Source: Larix kaempferi
Taxonomy: Eukaryota > Streptophyta > Pinopsida > Pinales > Pinaceae
Length of the DNA stretch: 64,000 nt
NCBI GenBank assembly: GCA_027924585.1
Contig: BSBM01001444.1
Span: forward strand, 2,232,001 to 2,296,000
Direction: 5' to 3'
The position numbers were made by a program, and so were the translations under genes. Each line of letters begins with the position of its first letter. Position 1 is the stretch's first letter. Positions 34,101 through 46,170 of the stretch are shown one piece after another. The notes below the pieces were generated by a model that was given only the letters and a program-made list of their open reading frames with translations, was not told where the DNA came from and ran no database searches.

Positions 34101-35581
34101 ATATACAACCAAGGATAAATCACATCAGTAGACTGAGACATGTTTCTCTAATCATTCTCACAGCCAAGCTCAAAGTATAACATCCATTCAGTGGCATTAA
34201 TCAAGTTAGCATATTCCTTTGTTATATAAAATTACTTGCACAATAGTTCAAATGACAAACTCACCCATCGGACATGGTTAAACTGCTAGTGAAGGATGAA
34301 GGCTAGGAACAAGGTTGGGCCAAGGGGTTGACTTGTCTTACTCAACTCAAAAATACTTTTGACTGGGAAAAAGGGGAAAGCTACAAACTCTGTGCTTGGA
34401 CAAAATAACACGGGGGATGGTTGTGCCTCACAAATGGATAAGTTGTTTAGAGAGTGCTTATTCAACTTAGGCATCATGTCTACATCAAGTTGATCCAGGT
34501 TCATTAGGATCATTCAATTTCATTTCATGTCCTTTTTGGCCTACATAACCCTTCGGATTTCAGGTGTGCTGATAAGCACAACTAGTTGCAGCTTGCATCC
34601 AGGGCATGTTTTCATATATATATAAGGTCAGCAATTGTTTAGATATAGCTTTTAAGAACCATTGCTTTTTGGACCTTTCTTATACTCTTCGAGGAGTATT
34701 TTTAGTTGTTCATCGCTCTTGCCCTTTTTAGTTTCCATGGGCGAATTTATAAGTTTCCATAAGTAGTACATGAGCTTTGAGTTTTAGCCAACAACATCTC
34801 AAGTGACTAGGGGGAGTTCGAGCCAATGCCAAACATCGGGAAAACCGACCAGAATGATTTAGGCCTACAATCCAACTCACCAATGGCATGTTTTGTCACC
34901 AACTTAGAGCCGAGACACTGAACATACAGGGATGTGATCCAAACACAAAGGTAGAAAAATGGGGAAGTCCTCAATATCAGAAAGTCAAATGAGACAAGTC
35001 AAGGTTTAAAGTCAAACAAGGAAAGTCATGTATGGATGGAGTCAAGTGAGTATGGAGCCTACACTAGCAGACAACTGGTGTCAGGAAAGACCATATCTAT
35101 GTAAGGTGGAAAACCAGTGGGTTTTGTTAAATGACCTAAATGTGCAAGTAATTGTCCATTTTATAATTAATAGTCCATTTTAAACAATTTGCCACATCAA
35201 GAATAATATACCAAGCAAATGTTGTGAACATGACTAAATCCACAAGATAATAATCCACAGTCAATGATAAAACATCCATAGGTCATACAACATCATCATA
35301 GTAATAAGCATCATATACCATCTGAAACACTGCTGCAATACATCTCTAAGCACTGAACTGAAATTGTATGGGATAAAGGGTCACATCGGTCATCAAATCT
35401 GAACTCTCAAGGCTCAGCCTTGACACAAGGTCTAACATAAGTCTGAATAATACACTGCTCTGATCATGAGTGATCACAAAATATACAATCATCATAGCCA
35501 TGCTCTGAATAATGGAAGCTCTGGAATGTGCAGATATCTGCTAAACAAGAATAGTAGCCTTGCTACTATGGTGTGATAACA
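31106..35581 (-). mobile_element. Solo LTR, 4476 bp, giant-LTR gypsy family (B type)
   Basis: On minus it begins TGTTATCACA (35581) and ends TGTGATAACA (31106), a perfect 10-bp terminal inverted repeat with TG/CA ends. GACAC flanks it on both sides (31101-31105; 35582-35586), so it is a clean solo LTR left by LTR-LTR recombination. It aligns in opposite orientation with the solo LTR at 51490-56012, very closely near the 3' end (31115-31330 versus 55790-56000) and in U3 (34470-34920 versus 52130-52620), less well over the first 500 bp. A 5-bp hairpin, GTAGC/GCTAC, lies just inside the 5' end. ORFs within are not credible genes. Confidence 0.93.
33046..33054 (-). promoter_or_regulatory. LTR core promoter (TATATAAGG)
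   Basis: Minus strand CCTATATAAGGAGG is followed about 20 bases later by ATTGTA, the same arrangement as in the homologous LTR at 54052. It lies 2.5 kb into the LTR, which implies a very long U3 and about 1.9 kb of R-U5. Confidence 0.6.
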
Positions 35582-35586
35582 GACAC

Positions 35587-37171
35587 GTTGATAAAATATT
35601 TCTTCTAAACATTACTACTCCTACAATAAGAATAGTTAACTTACCCTAAGCTAAGACACTACCTAACTTGCATAGTGATGAGCTCTTAGATAGTTTAGTT
35701 GCTCGCTACACCCTTTGGTAAACCACTCAATCATCACCAAGCACTTTTCAAAAGCCTCAACTATTGGGAGAGTCTCAGTAGATCATACCAGATCCCCTCT
35801 CGGGGTTTCATAGTTAGGTCCTCTCAACCCTAGATTCTTCCGTGAGGACATCATTAAATAATGTATCAGCTCCTTCTTTATGGTTGATGCAAGATGGCAC
35901 AACACGAACGTCTCTATCTCATTTTTTATGTGGTTACTAAGACTTCATCTCCTCCTCATTCTGCACCTATCTAGGATTATGCTTTTTACTGCTTTTATCA
36001 TTTAGTAGTTTAGCATATTTTAATTTTACTTTACCATTTAGCTTCTAGGAGCTGCTTTGAATTGTTCACCACTAATAGATTGTACTGTTGAATCACATAG
36101 ACCTACTGTTTTAATCTTATGTGGATAATTTTTGTTAAATTTTTTTACTTTTGCAAATCTGATATGGTTATGTAGCAGAACAGTATACTGATTTTAACTT
36201 TTAGCAAATACACTTGAAGACTAAAACATTCACCATTTATCAATCAACACAATAGGCACAATATTTTACCTTGGGGAAACCTGTTAAAGGAATAAAACTC
36301 CAGCAAGGATAATATTACATAAATATGATATGACTAAATTTTACATGAGCAGAATTGGAGCAGACTTTACAATGAAGCTCCCAGGGCTTGTTACATGCCA
36401 AAAGAAACAAAAAGAACTCACCGAAATTTGAAAGAAGCCCACTGAAGACTACTATAGGTGAAATAAGGCCTAGATTCAAGCCCTGAAATGACGTCATCCC
36501 TGATATTGATGGCATCAACCTTTTGTCATCCCTTAACACAATAATGGCAGCCTTGATCCTTGATGAAATTGGTGATGTCAACCTTCAAACAACCAGTGGC
36601 AGCACTCTAGGGCCTGATTATTGTTATGGCATCCCTGCTAGGGCTTCAAAAACTCCACGGTATCCCTACTAGGGAATGGTCAAACCCTCGGATGACTGGA
36701 ACAGACCTTGGTAGGCTACAAACAATCAATGGAATCCCTATAGGGCCTGATTACTGTTATGCAGCCCTGCTAGGGCTTCAACAACTCCATGGTAGCCCTA
36801 CTAGGGCATGATCAAACAATTTCAATGATCTTCTAATCAACAACTTCCCCATCAACCACTTGCTTGCATACCACTCTCAATGCTATAAATGTATATAAAT
36901 ATATCCTTAAGCAAGTCCACTTTCATTATACTATCCTTACTCATTTTTTTTATAGTTATTAGCAACTTTCAATTATGATATTGGAATCTAAGAAATATCT
37001 CTTTCTCTTTATGATATTGGAATCTAAGAAATCAGCTGCACGTTGCATATGCTTATGGCTTAGATAATGGTTTCACACTAATGTCCATATTGGATTATTT
37101 TAGAAATAAGTTTTTTTTTTTTTTGAAATTAGGTTTTTTGAGCCATTCTGATTATGCTTAGGGAAGTGAAG
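35587..37171. other. Spacer between solo LTR and retroposon copy 2
   Basis: No gene recognised. It includes a diverged tandem duplication (separate entry), a T-rich tract before 37130, and AT-rich sequence near 36000-36300. An earlier continuous sequence joined 31069-31105 to 35587 onward before the solo LTR's parent element inserted. Confidence 0.5.
36610..36810. repeat. Diverged tandem duplication, period 133 bp
   Basis: GGGCCTGATTATTGTTATGG (36610) recurs as GGGCCTGATTACTGTTATGC (36743). Both are followed by CCCTGCTAGGGCTTCAA and CCCTACTAGGG. CCCTGCTAGGG and CCCTACTAGGG are themselves inverted repeats, so each unit holds two small palindromes. Confidence 0.85.
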
Positions 37172-37182
37172 GAGCACTATTG

Positions 37183-38612
37183 CACCCGGATGCGGGTGCT
37201 CCTCCTGTCGACACCATGTAAAATGCCAACCGCGAATAGCTGCCACCTTGCACTGCTGCACGTGGCAACGTCGGGCCGACCCTTCACATGCATGTACCAG
37301 TGGACGAGACGATCGCAGCCGCACATCTATCCACCAGGACCGAGGATCACTCCACCACCCTGAGCGTCGGCGCTTATTTAAGATCACAGGACGAAGAGAA
37401 TGGTGACGATCCACTCCCGCGTGTTTAGAATGACGTCCTCCCTTGGTGACTGCGTCCTGCATTCAATTCTGCCATCTTCCTCGAGGTCGACAGACTGTAA
37501 CATTTATGGCCTCAGCTCCTTAAAACACACTACCGACATGCATTCTGTTTCCACCATCGACTTCAGGCTTCTCTCTGAAAAGTATTGCGTAGAGCTTGAA
37601 ATATTAGGGGTGGCTTACTTTGTGATTCTCAGAGCCATGACAATTCGCAACAGGGGGATCTCTCGTCGGAGCAGCGGCAGGAAAAGCTCTAGCCGTAGGC
37701 CCAAGGTCGCCATGGACTGGTCGGTCATGGATGGTTAGGCTCCACGAATCTCTGCAAGAACTCGAAGCCTTATCAACGGGTGGGAGGCTCGTAAGGTGGC
37801 TGCTCTCCTTGCCTCTGGCAGCAATGGAGGTGCCATTAATCATCACTGGTTGCTCAAAAACATGATGAGAAACCTCATAGAGGAAATGGAAGCTAGTTGG
37901 CAAGCCAACTACAGTATTGTCAGGAATATCAATGCCAGGCTAAAAGAGGCAGCGGACCACTCTAATACGTTGGACGCCAATATGACCCGGGAAACTGACG
38001 CTGCTAAAGCCCCTGCCACTGGGTCTGCAAAGAAACTCTCCAAGGTCAAGAAGAACAGAGGCTCCACCTCTGCAACCCCCGCCCGTGACGCTATTCGTGA
38101 TGCTGCTCGTGATGCTGTTCATGATGTTGTTTTTGATGCTATTGTTCGTGATGCTGCGCGTTGTGCTGCCTCTGATGACACGCGTTCTCCCGGGTCACCC
38201 TCTCCAACTCTGCCCCCTCCGAGCATCTTTGAGGATTTCTATGCACCCTGCCCCATCCTTGAGGAAGAACCAGAGAACTCGCCTGCAAAACGCTAATGGG
38301 AAGGCCGTAGCCCCTGGTCATCTCTGTGACTATCAGCTTCTATGTTTTTATTTTTGGTATGGTCTAGTTTATGGTTCTATCAGATACTATCAGTATTTAT
38401 TTTTGCAGCAAGTCCCAATTTTTTTATGGGCAGACCATACTCACAGGGTCTTCATTTTGTATTATGTCAGTTATTTCAGTCTTTTTGAGCAATTGGGATG
38501 GTGGCTTCATTATTTGAGGCCTCCCTAATCTGCAAAACACTATACTGCTCACAATGTATATTCTGCTTATGTTAATTAAATTTCTGCTTCCAACTTACAA
38601 AAATAAAAGAAT
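37183..38612 (+). mobile_element. Poly(A) retroposon, copy 2 (1.43 kb)
   Basis: It is homologous to 29595-31058 along its whole length, with the same start (CACCCGGATGCGGGTGCTCC) and an A-rich end (ACAAAAATAAAAGA). GAGCACTATTG (11 bp) is duplicated at 37172-37182 and 38613-38623, different from copy 1's target, so the two inserted independently and were not made by a segmental duplication. The 5' tip GCACCC-GGAT-GCGGGTGC forms a hairpin. It carries a disabled version of the same ORF. Confidence 0.9.
37400..38296 (+). pseudogene. Disabled retroposon ORF of copy 2
   Basis: The same frame as the ORF at 29810-30745, but TAG at 37736-37738 (where copy 1 has a Tyr codon TAT) splits it into 37400-37738 and 37796-38296. 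An in-frame deletion removes about 16 residues after DANMT relative to copy 1. The RD-rich minisatellite segment differs in unit composition (RDAARDAVHDVVFDAIV). The last 40 codons, up to EEPENSPAKR, are nearly unchanged. Confidence 0.75.
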
Positions 38613-38808
38613 GAGCACTATTGTTTAGCTCATATCCCGTGAGAGAATAGTTCTAGTTGCTTATTGTTTGATTCCATTAAGAAAATTATACAAGCCCTCT
38701 TCTCTGACCTTTTGTATTTTGAAGAAGACCACAAACATGAATCAACATTTTCTGGCACCGATGTCACTACATGCAAAGATATGTCAACCTTGTCTTTCTT
38801 ATGGAGCA

Positions 38809-39331
38809 AGCCAAGGTAATGGTGGAATGATCACCTCTATTCTCCCTAGGGAGGGTAAAACCAATGAGTATGAGTAGTGAACTTCTAAGTCTGAGTAAGG
38901 ACAGTAGAATACATATAATAAGATCAACTAGGTCCACATATCTATATGATCGCCAGATCATGACACTAAGTGCTAAGACATGCCATAAGAATGAATATAA
39001 AAGCAATATAACCATAACACCATGATATACCTGCTAAGTCATATACCTGAATGCTCATCCTCTGAACCATCATCTGTCCTCTGAAACTGCTACTGTAACT
39101 CTGGGCACTACTGACTGCTCTGCATAAATGGTATAATGGCTACATCGGTCATCTCTCTGAGTGTCCTGAGACTCAGTCATGGCATGGGGAATACATATAC
39201 TGTCCAAAATCTGATAGTGATCCATAGATAGATGCTCATCTCATCCTCTCAATGTAAAGAAACTAGCTGAAAAGTGCTCTAGAATCTGAAAAATAATGTA
39301 TGGTAGCCCGGCTACTATATATGTGATAACA
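38809..39331 (-). mobile_element. Truncated giant-LTR fragment (B type, 5' end)
   Basis: On minus it begins TGTTATCACA at 39331 and aligns closely with the first 520 bp of the solo LTR at 51490 (including the GTAGCCGGGCTAC hairpin), then stops at 38809 within GGCTTGCT. No TSD can be assigned because the 3' part is missing. It is closer to the 51490 copy than to its neighbour at 31106-35581 over the same interval. Confidence 0.88.
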
Positions 39332-42300
39332 GGAAATTTAATGAATCTTCCATCTGGGACTCTTTTATGCAGCTTTTGGTGTGATCGTGTGATTTGGTGG
39401 AGGCCATGTCCTCACACATATTGTTCACAAATTTTAAAAAGGAGGGCTGAGTTTGAGCATGATGAAGCCTGGTGCTGACCCATGTTGACTTTAATGTTGG
39501 ATAAATATTAATACCAATTTGAGGGTGCTTTTCTGAGTTGATACATTTGGAGCAGGAGCCGTGCCTTTGTTCAGAGACCTGTATTAGTTCCTTGGAGGAG
39601 AGAGTACCTACTATTTGAAGATTGATTTGTGGGGAATATTTTATTATGTACGAGGGTTTTTTCTTTCTTTTGAAGATGAAAACAACTTGATGATTGGTTT
39701 CTGATATGCTTGAAGGACATATACCTAGCCTATCTTCAGACTTGTTTAGGGGCTAGTCTAAACCGTAGAAATGGCATACCTTGTCTAGCTATTTTCAGAC
39801 CTGTAACAACTGCACAAATTGATGGTGTAGATCCTAATGCTGATCTCCAAACAGATCACGATGTATGTGCATGGTGATAGATCCTTGGAGGAGTGTTTCC
39901 CAGCAATGAGTATTCATGGCATATTACAAGGACTGAACAGCCTCTTTGGCACACAACTGGCCAGCAAGCAAATGAGAAGTGGAATGAATTTTTTGTTGTC
40001 CTGTGTAAGAAGATCCTTTGGAAGAGTGGCATTTCTGGGCCTGAAAATGGATATAGCCCTTTTATGATTAACGAGGATCAAAGAATCCTGAAATAACCTG
40101 CTCCAGAACTTACAACAGCAGTGAACCGTCAATCACAGCAGTGCAGTAGTCTTATTTTAAAAAAAGTTATCACCAGATGTAATAGTTTTTAATCCATTCT
40201 CCTACTCAAGCATTCATACATTGGGATAAGAGTTTCAAGCTTACATTTGAAACCTGCTTTTATATGTATTATAACATGTATGAGATTTAAAATGTGCAGT
40301 GCGCGTTTGTATTTAGATTGGAAGTTGTTCTAATATGTGATGCATACAATCACTCTTTTTTCGATGTTTTATCTGCATATCACATTTATAGTTACATCAA
40401 ACCATGAAAACAACATTTATTTTAAATATGCAGTTATTAATGATGCATATTTTCATCATGCCAGTCTTGTTATAGGTACATCCAGGGTTTTACACTGACT
40501 AGAACCTGCTACACATTGAGTTTTGTAAGATTTCGAGCACTTGATATTTTTGGTAGTTCTCCTACTTTCTAGGAGCAAGAATTTTGCAGACTACATGCCA
40601 AAGATAGCTACATATTATTGGTCCTTCATATCTCACAAGCCCGATGAGTTTCATTCTGGTGACACACAAGTTGTTTCAGGTGGGGCTGCTGGGTGGACCT
40701 TAGAAAGAATTGAATGTGGTTGCAAGTCCGGAAGGAAAGGAAAGGAAAGAGAGGTGGTTGTACATTAGGGTATCCCATATCTAAATGTCCAATTTGCACC
40801 AATTGTACAAACTCATCTGAATCTGCATAAAGTGTACTGAAAACTGAATATTTTTACTTATGCTAACTATTGAATAAATGACAAAGAACTTTGAACAATT
40901 TACACAGAGCATTAACTAAATGACAAAGAGTGTTTCTAAGTCATGCTTTTTTTTCTACCTAGAATACAAGTTTATATCCCGAATATTGCAAATCTTAACC
41001 AATATTTACAAATGAGAGTCGAGATATTACATACTGGTGTCAAATAGAAAGGCTGGCCCTTCCTTTTCAAACTTCAATGGAAAGTCTAATTCACTCCACT
41101 TTAATAGGAGTAATGGCAATAGAAGTGGATACTTCAATGAACATTGTAACGACAATAGTTTGGATGCTTTACACAAGAGCAACTTCACACAGGATGTCTT
41201 GGAAAAAAGAGTTCTACAAGGAATTCATCATATAAATGTTTTTCTTTGTTTCTATAATCAACAATTGCACCTTGCAATGTTATGATAAGTATATCGCCCA
41301 AATTAGCATTCAAAAGATATAGTTTCATCATTTTAGAGAGTTGCACTTCCAAGTTAACTCTCCTCTAATGGCCCTCCTCTCTTGTGTCAATGACTCAGTG
41401 AATCTAGGATTTCATAATTGCAAAGAAAACCAAATCATGATATCATGGTAGTTCAACATTGCTGTCATATGTGATATTAGTTCAAAATCTAGCAAACCCT
41501 CCAATATACATCCGATGTCCTCCATTACAAGAGACTATTGATGCATTCTATGCCATAAGAAATGTCACTTTATTTCCATAAGAAGACTGTACTGCAAACC
41601 TTCAGAATCAATTCTGTCACGAGGATAGCATTGATGTTGGTCCACTTTTATTAAGGACAACCATCAGCTAATTTCCAGGAGAAAACTAACATGAAATTTA
41701 CCTTAAAACCTAATCACGTTTAGTAGAATGATCTGTTTTGGATATGAAGCAAACCATGGTCAAAAGTACAATGGTCCAAGATCTGCATGATAAATGTATT
41801 TGGGATCAGATTATCCCTTTGAACATTTCCTATATGAATTCCAAAAAGAAACAGGGCACACATATGCTTGCTCTAATGGGCAAGGTCACTGTAGTCATTC
41901 AGTTGCAACCTATATGACTCCCTTGAGGACATGACTCCCTTTGAACAACAACCAATGCTACAGGGAGTTGTCCAAGCTATAATTTCTGACCTCATCACTC
42001 ATTCACAAGGTAATACAGGGCCAGGAATATCCTAAGTGCTTAGATCTGTGTAGAAAAGACCCCTCAAATCTGATCCATTTATATCCAGTTTTGAATGGTA
42101 AGGTATGGAAGGTGTCAAAGAAGTTCTGTTTTGGAGAATACTCCAAGTGAGAAATTTGTCCCTCAAATCCAACCAAAAGAGAAGCCTAGATTTCAGGGGT
42201 GCATTTTAGGTTTAGTATATGTATATGTTAAACTCCTACGTAGCTACTCTCTCAATGTTTAAAGCCATCAAATATCTTACAATTCATGTGCAATTCAGAA

Positions 42301-42610
42301 TCATTTAAATAGTAAACATTACAGCATGTAGAAAACCATAATGGCTTGTAAAACCATGCCAGTCAAAGATGACAACTGACTTGACAACTAATAATGATCA
42401 CAATAATTTTGTAATTGAAATAACATATAATAATATTTGCATTACAGTATCATAAAATATGGAAATGTTGATTGGTCATTACAGTATCATAAAATCAGCT
42501 GAGCCGGGATAGAGAGCACAGTTTGTGCATTCCATTGCCAAAAATAATTGGTCCTACTACATGGTGATTGTCAACAGGTAGAAGAGAAATGAAGCTCCTC
42601 AACAGTAAGC
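39332..42610. other. Spacer with unassigned short frames
   Basis: No gene is confidently recognised. Two short plus-strand frames look somewhat protein-like: 39893-40096 (67 codons, NEKWNEFFVVLCKKILWKSG) and 40541-40768 (75 codons, FADYMPKIATYYWSFISHKP). I could not match either to a family; they may be decayed exons. The remainder is AT-rich. Confidence 0.45.
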
Positions 42611-43968
42611 TTATTGCTTCAAGATGGACTCCTTGTAATCATTTTCTTGGTTAGAACTTAGAAGATTTTTTTTCTGCTGAAATATTGATGTCTGCTGTAC
42701 CAGATTGAATTGACAGTATCTTAACATCAACGTCAGCAAATTTTGGTGATGCTCCAATGGATAATGGGTAGTCCATCCTGTGATCACTGGAATTTTGGTG
42801 AATTGTTGTTTCAAAACTTCATTTGTGTTAGGCTGAACCGTCAGTCTTTATTTATACTCTTGCATTTCCCTTTTGTACCTTTCCTTGTCCTTCAATCCAA
42901 AATCTTGATAAACCTGCAATCATAAGGCAAAATCCTAAGCTATATCCTGATGCCTGCTATTGCAAGAAATTATGCCCAATAAGCCCCATAAATTCACGTA
43001 ATAATAACATAAAAGAATTTTGTCTATGCCTCATTTGCAAGATTCTTAGAGAGACCAAATGCTCATCAGACACTTATCTTACCAGTCTTTCATCTTCATT
43101 GAGTTTATTCCACAACTCCCCAATCATTTTGCTGATCTCTCTATCCTTGGCAGGATGCAATGCCTTCAGCCATGCATGTTGCTCAACAAAAAAAAAATTG
43201 TAACCACTCTTGTTTGGCTATGGATGATCAGGATCCCTCTTTTTGAGTCAGTCCTTTTTCTTCTTCCGGCAAGTACTGATTTCTGAAGCTGCAGCTATCA
43301 AAAACACTGCTGTCTTGCAAACAAGAAACACCTGCAAACTGTGCCCCTGAAATTTCAGTTGGTTTGTGATACAATACTCCTCTTAATATATCTGAACCCA
43401 ACTTTACAGTTGCAAGGTAACCATAATCAAACTTCCCATCAATAACTCCTGTTACAGGTTGATCCACTGAAGATGTGGGATCAACTGTCAAAGTGGACAG
43501 AAAAGGTCAAGTGGTGTCAGTCCATAAGCAACAAAATGTTACAATATAAATGAATTGTCATTGCAAAGCATAGTAATGCAAACAAATGAAGCATAAACCT
43601 CCAACAATTGGCGAGGGCAAGGGACAACTTTTCATCTTTCGCTTCTTGAATTCTGGTTGCTTTTCGTTTGAACCAGGATGGGCAGATCCATTATCTGGTG
43701 ACTGAGGAAAGGGACTTACAGCATACGGAGGAGCTGTAATTCATCATAACAGTAATTAGATAAAAGTATTTCAGGTCTGATTTGCTATAAAATGGTGTAA
43801 TAGACTGAATACTCAACATACCAGCAGGAAGCTGACCCTGTGCTTGAAAGAAGTAAACATGTTCATAATAACGAAGCAGGGCAATATAGTATTTCCGCAA
43901 GACAAATGATGCACTGGTGGTAGTTGGAGCAAAGTTGAATACACAAGTTATTTTCTTCCATTTTCGGT
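42611..43968 (-). pseudogene. ARID-HMG-box protein pseudogene, 3' exons with introns
   Basis: Four exon remnants are visible. Exon 43822-43968 encodes the end of an ARID domain (DRKWKKITCVFNFAPTTTSA, LRKYYIALLRYYEHVYFF). Exon 43599-43733 is a basic linker ending KKRKMKSCPLPSPIVGG. Exon 43083-43484 carries GVIDGKFDYGYLATVKLGSD and then, in a shifted frame, the HMG box (NKSGYNFFFVEQHAW, PAKDREISKMIGELWNKLNE). Exon 42611-42913 encodes the end of the box (VYQDFGLKDKERYKREMQEY). GT/AG borders and matching phases (1, 1, 0) join them. Plant ARID-HMG proteins (HMGB9/15 type) are nuclear AT-rich-DNA-binding factors. A frameshift in the third exon, stops before and at the start of the box (TGA, TAG) and a TAA after MQEYK disable it. 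The 5' ARID exons and promoter are missing above 43968. Retained introns show it is not a processed copy. Confidence 0.85.
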
Positions 43969-44080
43969 CTTTAATTACCTACCAACAAGAGTATGTTTCA
44001 GACAATTTCCCACATGCTACAAAGCTTACATCACATACTACCATGGAACAATATGAAGCTTAGGAAAAAAAACTTGCAGC

Positions 44081-44214
44081 TGCTCCGCCACCACAAGTGT
44101 TGCTATCCTACTATCCTACTATAGATAGTTCTACAAGTGTTGCTCCGCCACCACAAGTGTTGCTATCCTACTATCCTACTATAGATAGTTCTACAAGTGT
44201 TGCTCCGCCACCAC
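44081..44214 (+). repeat. 60-bp tandem repeat (two perfect units plus a part)
   Basis: TGCTCCGCCACCACAAGTGT starts at 44081, 44141 and 44201. The two complete 60-bp units are identical. They are open on plus as a 20-residue repeat (LLSYYPTIDSSTSVAPPPQV) within a frame 44097-44363, but no protein family is evident. The array lies where the missing 5' part of the ARID-HMG pseudogene would be. Confidence 0.93.
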
Positions 44215-45399
44215 ATTTGCATGTCCCTTCCATGTTGTCTGATTTTTCTTCTATTGGTAGTTTTTTGCTCCTAGTACTCAACCTACATGGCTCATTAATC
44301 CAAGGTGGGTTTCTGCAACCTAGTCTTATTTTTTATTTCTTAGTGATGCCGATTTTCTTTTAGGACTTTGTTACCCCACTATTCGCATGGGTGTCCATGT
44401 GTGAGTTTGATCACATTCTTTAGTGGGGGTGACATTGATCATGATGATGGTGCCCTAAGGGAGTTTAAGCAATGTTAGGAGTGTTGGAGGCTGCAAATGG
44501 CACTAGATCTACATCTGATCAAGTTCCAAGGCAAGTATGGGCTAAACTTAATGTATTCTGGGCTGATTGTGGATAGATGTTAGCAAGAAGTAAGCTGGTT
44601 AAGTAAGTCTGGGCCCGTTTCAAGTAATTCAGGGCATGCTGGAGTAATTTGGGTCTTTTCTCCCACCTTCAAATAGTCTTGTACAACATTCTGGGTGGTA
44701 AACCAACATTTTTGGGTGAAATTCAGACCTCAAGAGGAAGCAATCAACAATCAATTCATTTTCTGGGTTAATTTCAGACCATAAAGATAGAAACAACCCT
44801 CAATTTGGACAATCAAGTGCATTTGGGCCAAGTTTTTAGTTTGTTGGGCATGTTTAGAGACAAATGGCATCATCCTGGGCACCTTTTGGATAGATGTATG
44901 CGTTTCTACAATGATATGGGCATGACACAACAAGTAAGCTTTATCATTTTTAATTCTGGACACTCCCTATGCATCCAACAACTCTATTCATGGGTATGTT
45001 CTACTTCTTATACATGTACTTTGGTAACTTTTGGAGGAGCTGTATTCTCGCAACCAAGTTTCAAAATTGCACCAAGATCTTGACAAGGACCCATGTTGAT
45101 TATTCCTTGTTTTGGATTACATTTGTAAGCTTAATGTCTCAATAAGTCTCTTTCTAGTATCTATTTGGGTGAACATGGAGGGTGACAGAAAGGTTCTCAT
45201 TATCAACTAGAGCATATGTTTCACTCCCAAGGATTGGGGGTTATGGGAATTTAAGAGCCCACACCCAAGACTAGGCCTTATGTTTTAAATGGATCATTTG
45301 AGCATTTTATATGAATAAATCCTAAGAGGTGCTTCTTTAGAATTGCATTCACCAAAAAGCTCCTTGGAACAAAAAATCATAGGTAAACTTGGGCTTTCA
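44215..45399. other. Unassigned spacer
   Basis: No gene supportable. Frames at 44097-44363 and 44805-45083 (plus) show no known motif. Isolated phrases recur imperfectly (TGGGCNNGTTT-like, 44570-44860), without clear repeat structure. Confidence 0.4.
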
Positions 45400-46170
45400 A
45401 ACTCTTGTTGTTATCATGATCGATGTTAAGGTGAAAGGGAAATTTGTTGCTCACGGTGTCTAAAAGGCATGGAATACTATACAACGTTATCTCAAATGGA
45501 AAGGACAAGGTTTTGGAATTGGTTTATCCTTTAATGTCCATTCCTTATGGTGGTGTTGTATGTTATTGAAGGAAATCAAGTGTTGGTTAAAATAGCTTGG
45601 CTCTTCCATCTAAGATTTTTGAAGAGAGACATTATCAAGAGCAAGGACTTTTTCAATGCTTAGACTAGGCATTGGGTCCCATGGCTAGTATTGAGAAGTA
45701 AATACAAACTGACCAATCCAGACAGGGTTGTGATTGAACAAATAAGGGGGGCCGTCGCTGATTATCTTGACATGAAATTAGGATTGCAATCTCTTGTAGA
45801 AAGGTGAAAAGATTGGAATAGGAACAAGCTCAAGGAAATTACGAACTATAATCTTATCAAATGAGTTTAGCGGGCTTTACCATAAATATGGTCTAGACAA
45901 CTAGTTGAATGTGATGTCTCTTTTGATTTACACAATGTATGGAAATCCCTAGTTGATTGCAAGAAGGATTTATTCTTTGGCACCTTATCCGTAGGGGCTT
46001 AACTCTCGACCACGGGTTGGTGCACCTTGGTTCTTCTTAGACCATGTGTTTTGTGTTCTATGTGTGGTCACCATGAACTCAAACATGTGTTTTAGTTTTC
46101 AGGCTATGCAAATATGCTGAGGACCAAGATACACAAATTTTGTGGCTAGTTCCTCCCTGCTTCCATTTCC
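45400..46170 (+). pseudogene. Possible LINE ORF2 C-terminal remnant
   Basis: Plus-strand translation gives scattered blocks like the region after the RT of plant L1-type LINEs: WNTIQRYLKWKGQGFGIG and SLWWCCMLLKE (about 45465-45590), then WKSLVDCKKDLFFGTL (45940-45985) and a cysteine/histidine pattern CVLCSMCGHHELKHVF (about 46045-46095) that resembles a zinc-binding RVT-associated motif. Many stops and shifts are present. Weak evidence; alternative origins are possible. Confidence 0.35.

Noticed and set aside
31106-39331. One long LTR interrupted by an insertion
   Set aside because: TGTGATAACA at 35572-35581 with GACAC on both sides shows the LTR ends at 35581; 38809-39331 is a separate truncated copy.
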